A stretch of 8,731 nt of DNA, taken from JANFXS01 sp022791155 (GTDB lineage Bacteria > Bacillota > Clostridia > Lachnospirales > Anaerotignaceae). The stretch spans positions 1 to 8,731 of the forward strand of contig CATJUX010000106.1 in NCBI GenBank assembly GCA_949743895.1, written 5' to 3'. Below the pieces are notes generated by a model that had not been told where the DNA came from, made no database searches, and was given only the letters and a program-made list of their open reading frames with translations. A program made the position numbers and the translations under genes. Below, piece by piece: positions 5,925 to 8,731 of this stretch (positions within the stretch are counted from its first letter, which is position 1; each line of letters starts with the position of its first letter).

Positions 5925-7115
5925 TTAGAAAATTTCGTATCCCTTGGCCTTGAGCAAATCTTTTATTTCATTTACATGTGTTACATTTCGGGTTTCGAGA
6001 ATCATTGTTACAACACAAGAATTTATTTCGGTTTTTTCATCCTCTCTCTCATGAACCACACTCATTATATTTGCCCCTGTTTTTGAAACAATTGTAAGAA
6101 GGTCTATGAGCCGCCCTGGTTTATCCATAACCTTTGTGGTGATTTCAACTATGCGGCCTGTTTTCGTGAGGCCTCTTGTAATAACCCTTGAAAGTATGCC
6201 AACATCAATATTTCCGCCTGACACCACACATACAATATTTTTGCCTTCAACATTTTTTATTTTGTTGAACATAACAGCGGCAACAGATGTTGCTCCGGCA
6301 CCCTCTGCAACGGTTTTTTGTCCTTCCATAAGTTTCAAAATTGCTGTGGCTATCTCATCTTCACTTACAGTCACAATTTCGTCAACATATTTTTGAGTGA
6401 GTTCAAATGTCAAATTTCCCGGTTTCTTTACAGCGATTCCATCAGCAATGGTCGAAACACTGTCCAGTTGTGTTATTCCATTATTTTTTCTGGAAACATA
6501 CATACTTGGTGCTCCTTCAGCCTGAACACCAATGACACGGCATTCAGGTTTGATTGCCTTTATTGCATATGAAATTCCGCTTATCAAACCTCCTCCGCCT
6601 ATAGGGACAATCACAACATCAGTTTCTGGCAGTTGGTTTAATATCTCAATGCCAATTGTTCCTTGCCCAGCAACCACTCTTTCATCATCAAATGGATGTG
6701 CAAATGTATAACCATTTTTTTCAACAAGCTCAACTGCTTTTGAATATGCGTCATCATAAACACCTGGAACAAGAATAACTTCCGCGCCATAGTTCTTTGT
6801 TGCCTCAACTTTTGATAGGGGCGCTCCTTCGGGCATACATATGATTGATTTAATTCCTGCCTTTGAAGCTGACAAAGCCACTCCCTGTGCATGATTTCCT
6901 GCCGAACAAGCTACAACTCCTTTCTTTTTTTCTTCGTCAGAAAGACTGTTTATTTTGTAATAAGCGCCTCTAAGTTTGAAAGAGCCCGTAAGCTGCAAAT
7001 TTTCAGCCTTAATATAAATATTTTCTCCAATCTTAGGCGCTGAAAACAAAGGCGTGCTTCTGGCCACATCCCTTAAAACCCTTTGAGCATCATAAATCAT
7101 TTCCAATGAAATCAT
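5925..7115 (-). CDS. ilvA: Threonine ammonia-lyase with C-terminal ACT domain
   Basis: A 396-residue fold-type II PLP enzyme that deaminates threonine to 2-oxobutyrate and ammonia in the cytoplasm. The PLP lysine is Lys47 in TGSFKLRGA. The substrate loop SAGNHAQG is at 71-78, the phosphate-binding GGGGL at 173-177, and the late VVSGGN motif at 297-302. Residues about 323-396 form a single ACT domain (MDKPGRLIDLL and following), the usual ligand-sensing module of this roughly 400-residue class; the long biosynthetic IlvA is over 500 residues. With the serine dehydratase genes just upstream and a transporter downstream, a catabolic (tdcB-like) role is likelier than isoleucine synthesis. The ATG at 7115 follows AAGGAGG with an 8-nt gap. 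It begins 51 nt after the sdaAA stop, with no strong promoter between. Confidence 0.95.
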   Translation of the reverse strand: MISLEMIYDAQRVLRDVARSTPLFSAPKIGENIYIKAENLQLTGSFKLRGAYYKINSLSDEEKKKGVVACSAGNHAQGVALSASKAGIKSIICMPEGAPLSKVEATKNYGAEVILVPGVYDDAYSKAVELVEKNGYTFAHPFDDERVVAGQGTIGIEILNQLPETDVVIVPIGGGGLISGISYAIKAIKPECRVIGVQAEGAPSMYVSRKNNGITQLDSVSTIADGIAVKKPGNLTFELTQKYVDEIVTVSEDEIATAILKLMEGQKTVAEGAGATSVAAVMFNKIKNVEGKNIVCVVSGGNIDVGILSRVITRGLTKTGRIVEITTKVMDKPGRLIDLLTIVSKTGANIMSVVHEREDEKTEINSCVVTMILETRNVTHVNEIKDLLKAKGYEIF

Positions 7116-7166
7116 ACTTACTGCCTCCTTTTTTAATTTAATATTATAAAAGTTTTTAAGGAAATG

Positions 7167-8039
7167 TTATCCAAATACCTTTTTATATAATTCTTTTGCT
7201 GTTGGAGTTGATGCCAATCCACCTTCAGCGGTTTCTTTCAGAGCTGAGGGCATTGAATTTCCAATTTTTCTCATTGCAACTATAACCTCATCAGCTGGTA
7301 TGGCGCTTTCTATCCCTGCAAGGGCCAATTCGGCACCAACAAAGGCGTTTGCAACTCCCATGGCATTTCTTTTAATGCACGGAATTTCAACAAGCCCCGC
7401 AACAGGATCACATACAAGCCCCAATATATTTTTCAAAGAAATTGCACAAGCATGTGAACACATGACAGCGCTTCCACCACACATTTCCACAACAGCTGCC
7501 GCTGCCATGGCACTCGCACTTCCGCACTCTGCTTGGCATCCGCCTTCTGCTCCCGATATGCTGGCATTTTTTGCTATCACCATTCCAAAAGCCGAAGCCG
7601 TAAACAGTGCTTTCACGGCATGTTTTTCGTCAATTCCTTTATTTTCCATCACAGTTAACAACGCCGCCGGAACTATGCCGCAGCTGCCCGCCGTTGGAGC
7701 TGCAACAATTTTTCCCATGCAAGCATTGTTTTCAGAAACTGCAAGGGCTTTCACCATTGCATCGCCAAAAATTTTTCCGCATATATTGAGTCCTTTTTCA
7801 ACTTGCATTTTCATTTTGTATGCACTTCCGCCAGTGAGCCCGCTTATTGAGCGCATATTTGAATTTATTCCCTCTGAAACAGACTCCTTCATGGCATAGA
7901 AAGATTTTTTCATGCGTTCAAAAAGTTCGTCTTCTGTTATTTCAAGTGTGTTTGCCTGTTCTGCTATAACTATATCTGAAATTTTTTTGTTCGTTTCTTC
8001 AGCCAAATTGACAATTTCTTTTATAGAATCATATTTCAT
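7167..8039 (-). CDS. sdaAA: L-serine dehydratase, iron-sulfur-dependent, alpha subunit
   Basis: The 290-residue catalytic subunit of the [4Fe-4S] L-serine dehydratase, which converts serine to pyruvate and ammonia without PLP. Motifs are the substrate loop APTAGSCGI (114-122), GAEGGCQAECG (163-173), and CDPVAGLVEIPC (210-221). Cys168, Cys210 and Cys221 have the 42- and 11-residue spacing of the cluster ligands in the Legionella enzyme (Cys343, Cys385, Cys396, from memory). The fourth iron site is left open to bind substrate, which makes the enzyme oxygen-labile and suits an anaerobe. The C-terminal tail ends in KKVFG. The ATG at 8039 has GGAG with a 7-nt gap, beginning right at the sdaAB stop codon (TAAGGAG). 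The 10-nt intergenic gap indicates translational coupling of the two subunits. Confidence 0.97.
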   Translation of the reverse strand: MKYDSIKEIVNLAEETNKKISDIVIAEQANTLEITEDELFERMKKSFYAMKESVSEGINSNMRSISGLTGGSAYKMKMQVEKGLNICGKIFGDAMVKALAVSENNACMGKIVAAPTAGSCGIVPAALLTVMENKGIDEKHAVKALFTASAFGMVIAKNASISGAEGGCQAECGSASAMAAAAVVEMCGGSAVMCSHACAISLKNILGLVCDPVAGLVEIPCIKRNAMGVANAFVGAELALAGIESAIPADEVIVAMRKIGNSMPSALKETAEGGLASTPTAKELYKKVFG

Positions 8040-8049
8040 AGGCTTCTCC

Positions 8050-8709
8050 TTATATAGCTTTCAACACTGTTGAAGATATGACATTGGGAAATTTTTTAAT
8101 CGCTGTATTGACAGATTCAGATATATCTCCATCAATTTCAATTATCATCACGGCAACTCCGCCTTTTTGACTTCTTTTAAGTTCAAACTTACCTATGTTA
8201 ACTCCTTGTCTTGCAAGTATGTTTGTTACATCAGAAATCATTCCTGGAATGTCCATATGATGAACTATTATAGTTGTAGATTTTCCGTTTATGCCAACTT
8301 CAGTGTCATTTATTTTTGTTATGATTATATTTCCTCCGCCTATGGATGCCCCCTGAACCGAAATTTTTTCTCCGTTTTCAGAGTAAAGAGCAATTAAAAC
8401 AGTGTTTGGATGAGCATCTTCAATTTCCGTTTCGTGAAATGCAAATTCAAGTCCTCTTTTTTTGGCAATATCAATGCTTTCCCTTATTTTTGTATCATCA
8501 GTGTCCATATTCAGTATTCCGCCAATGATAGCCTTATCTGTTCCATGCCCTTTATATGTTTTGGCAAAGGAACCACTGAAATATATATCAGCCTTTATCA
8601 CATTGCCACTCAAAAGCGATGCGGCATATTTTCCGATCCTCACAGCTCCGGCAGTGTGAGAGCTTGATGGCCCAATCATAATTGGCCCTATAATATCAAA
8701 TACGTCCAT
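8050..8709 (-). CDS. sdaAB: L-serine dehydratase, iron-sulfur-dependent, beta subunit
   Basis: The 219-residue partner of SdaAA. The N-terminal beta domain begins MDVFDIIGPI and carries the family signature IGPSSSHTAG (12-21), FAKTYKGHGTDKAIIGG (48-64) and ASIGGGN (121-127). Residues about 146-219 form an ACT domain (HHMDIPGMISDVTNIL from 150), thought to modulate activity or sense serine in the two-subunit type. In single-chain enzymes such as E. coli SdaA, the beta domain is fused to the alpha domain and the ACT domain is absent. The ATG at 8709 follows AAGGAG with a 6-nt gap, so the gene is complete. It is the first gene of the operon visible here; only 22 nt lie upstream, so the operon promoter or further genes fall outside the window. 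Confidence 0.97.
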   Translation of the reverse strand: MDVFDIIGPIMIGPSSSHTAGAVRIGKYAASLLSGNVIKADIYFSGSFAKTYKGHGTDKAIIGGILNMDTDDTKIRESIDIAKKRGLEFAFHETEIEDAHPNTVLIALYSENGEKISVQGASIGGGNIIITKINDTEVGINGKSTTIIVHHMDIPGMISDVTNILARQGVNIGKFELKRSQKGGVAVMIIEIDGDISESVNTAIKKFPNVISSTVLKAI

Positions 8710-8731
8710 AGGTTGCTCCTTCCAAAATATA

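Noticed and set aside
7143..7175. Possible internal promoter before the threonine ammonia-lyase (TATAAT on the - strand at 7143-7148)
   Set aside because: The -10 is perfect, but no acceptable -35 lies at 16-18 bp; it is likely AT-rich chance sequence in a 51-nt operon gap.
7300..7899. Open frame of 199 codons on the + strand
   Set aside because: Antisense shadow of sdaAA, whose conserved motifs and cysteine spacing are clear; no ribosome binding site.

Overview
The window looks like chromosomal DNA of a low-GC, anaerobic Firmicute, most likely of the class Clostridia. The grounds are AT-rich intergenic DNA, strong AGGAGG/GGTGA ribosome binding sites, A+T-rich codon use, and an oxygen-sensitive iron-sulfur L-serine dehydratase of the two-subunit clostridial type. 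Species cannot be named from the sequence. I see no mobile element, CRISPR array or defence locus; every protein-coding gene has a recognisable family.

Left part (1-3030, + strand): a calcineurin-like metallophosphoesterase, followed 39 nt later by a large polytopic membrane protein of DUF2339 type with an N-terminal coiled coil. Next come about 300 nt without a gene (3031-3328) that hold several hairpins. The last of these, 3316-3354, is a clear +-strand terminator whose loop contains the stop codon of the convergent merR gene.

Middle part (3329-4450, - strand): a small MerR-family regulator of the AdhR/NmlR type with a cysteine at position 52. It has its own promoter with a 19-bp spacer and an embedded operator, which points to autoregulation. 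Upstream of it lie a DUF503 (YlxP-like) gene, then a two-gene tRNA unit (Phe-GAA, Gly-GCC) with a textbook promoter and a perfect 26-bp palindromic terminator.

Right part (4592-8709, - strand): a four-gene hydroxy-amino-acid operon in the order sdaAB, sdaAA, threonine ammonia-lyase, SLC1-type transporter, closed by a hairpin terminator. The transporter would import serine/threonine. The dehydratases deaminate serine to pyruvate and threonine to 2-oxobutyrate. The transporter lacks the arginine that holds acidic side chains in glutamate/aspartate carriers, which fits the neutral substrates suggested by the operon.

The most unusual signal is at the transporter start. The only good Shine-Dalgarno sits 32 nt upstream of its ATG, in front of an 8-codon leader ORF that ends one base before the ATG. 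A perfect 8-bp hairpin lies exactly between. If folded, it hides the leader ATG and brings the Shine-Dalgarno to about 9 nt from the transporter ATG, so the site could be a translational switch or a coupling device.
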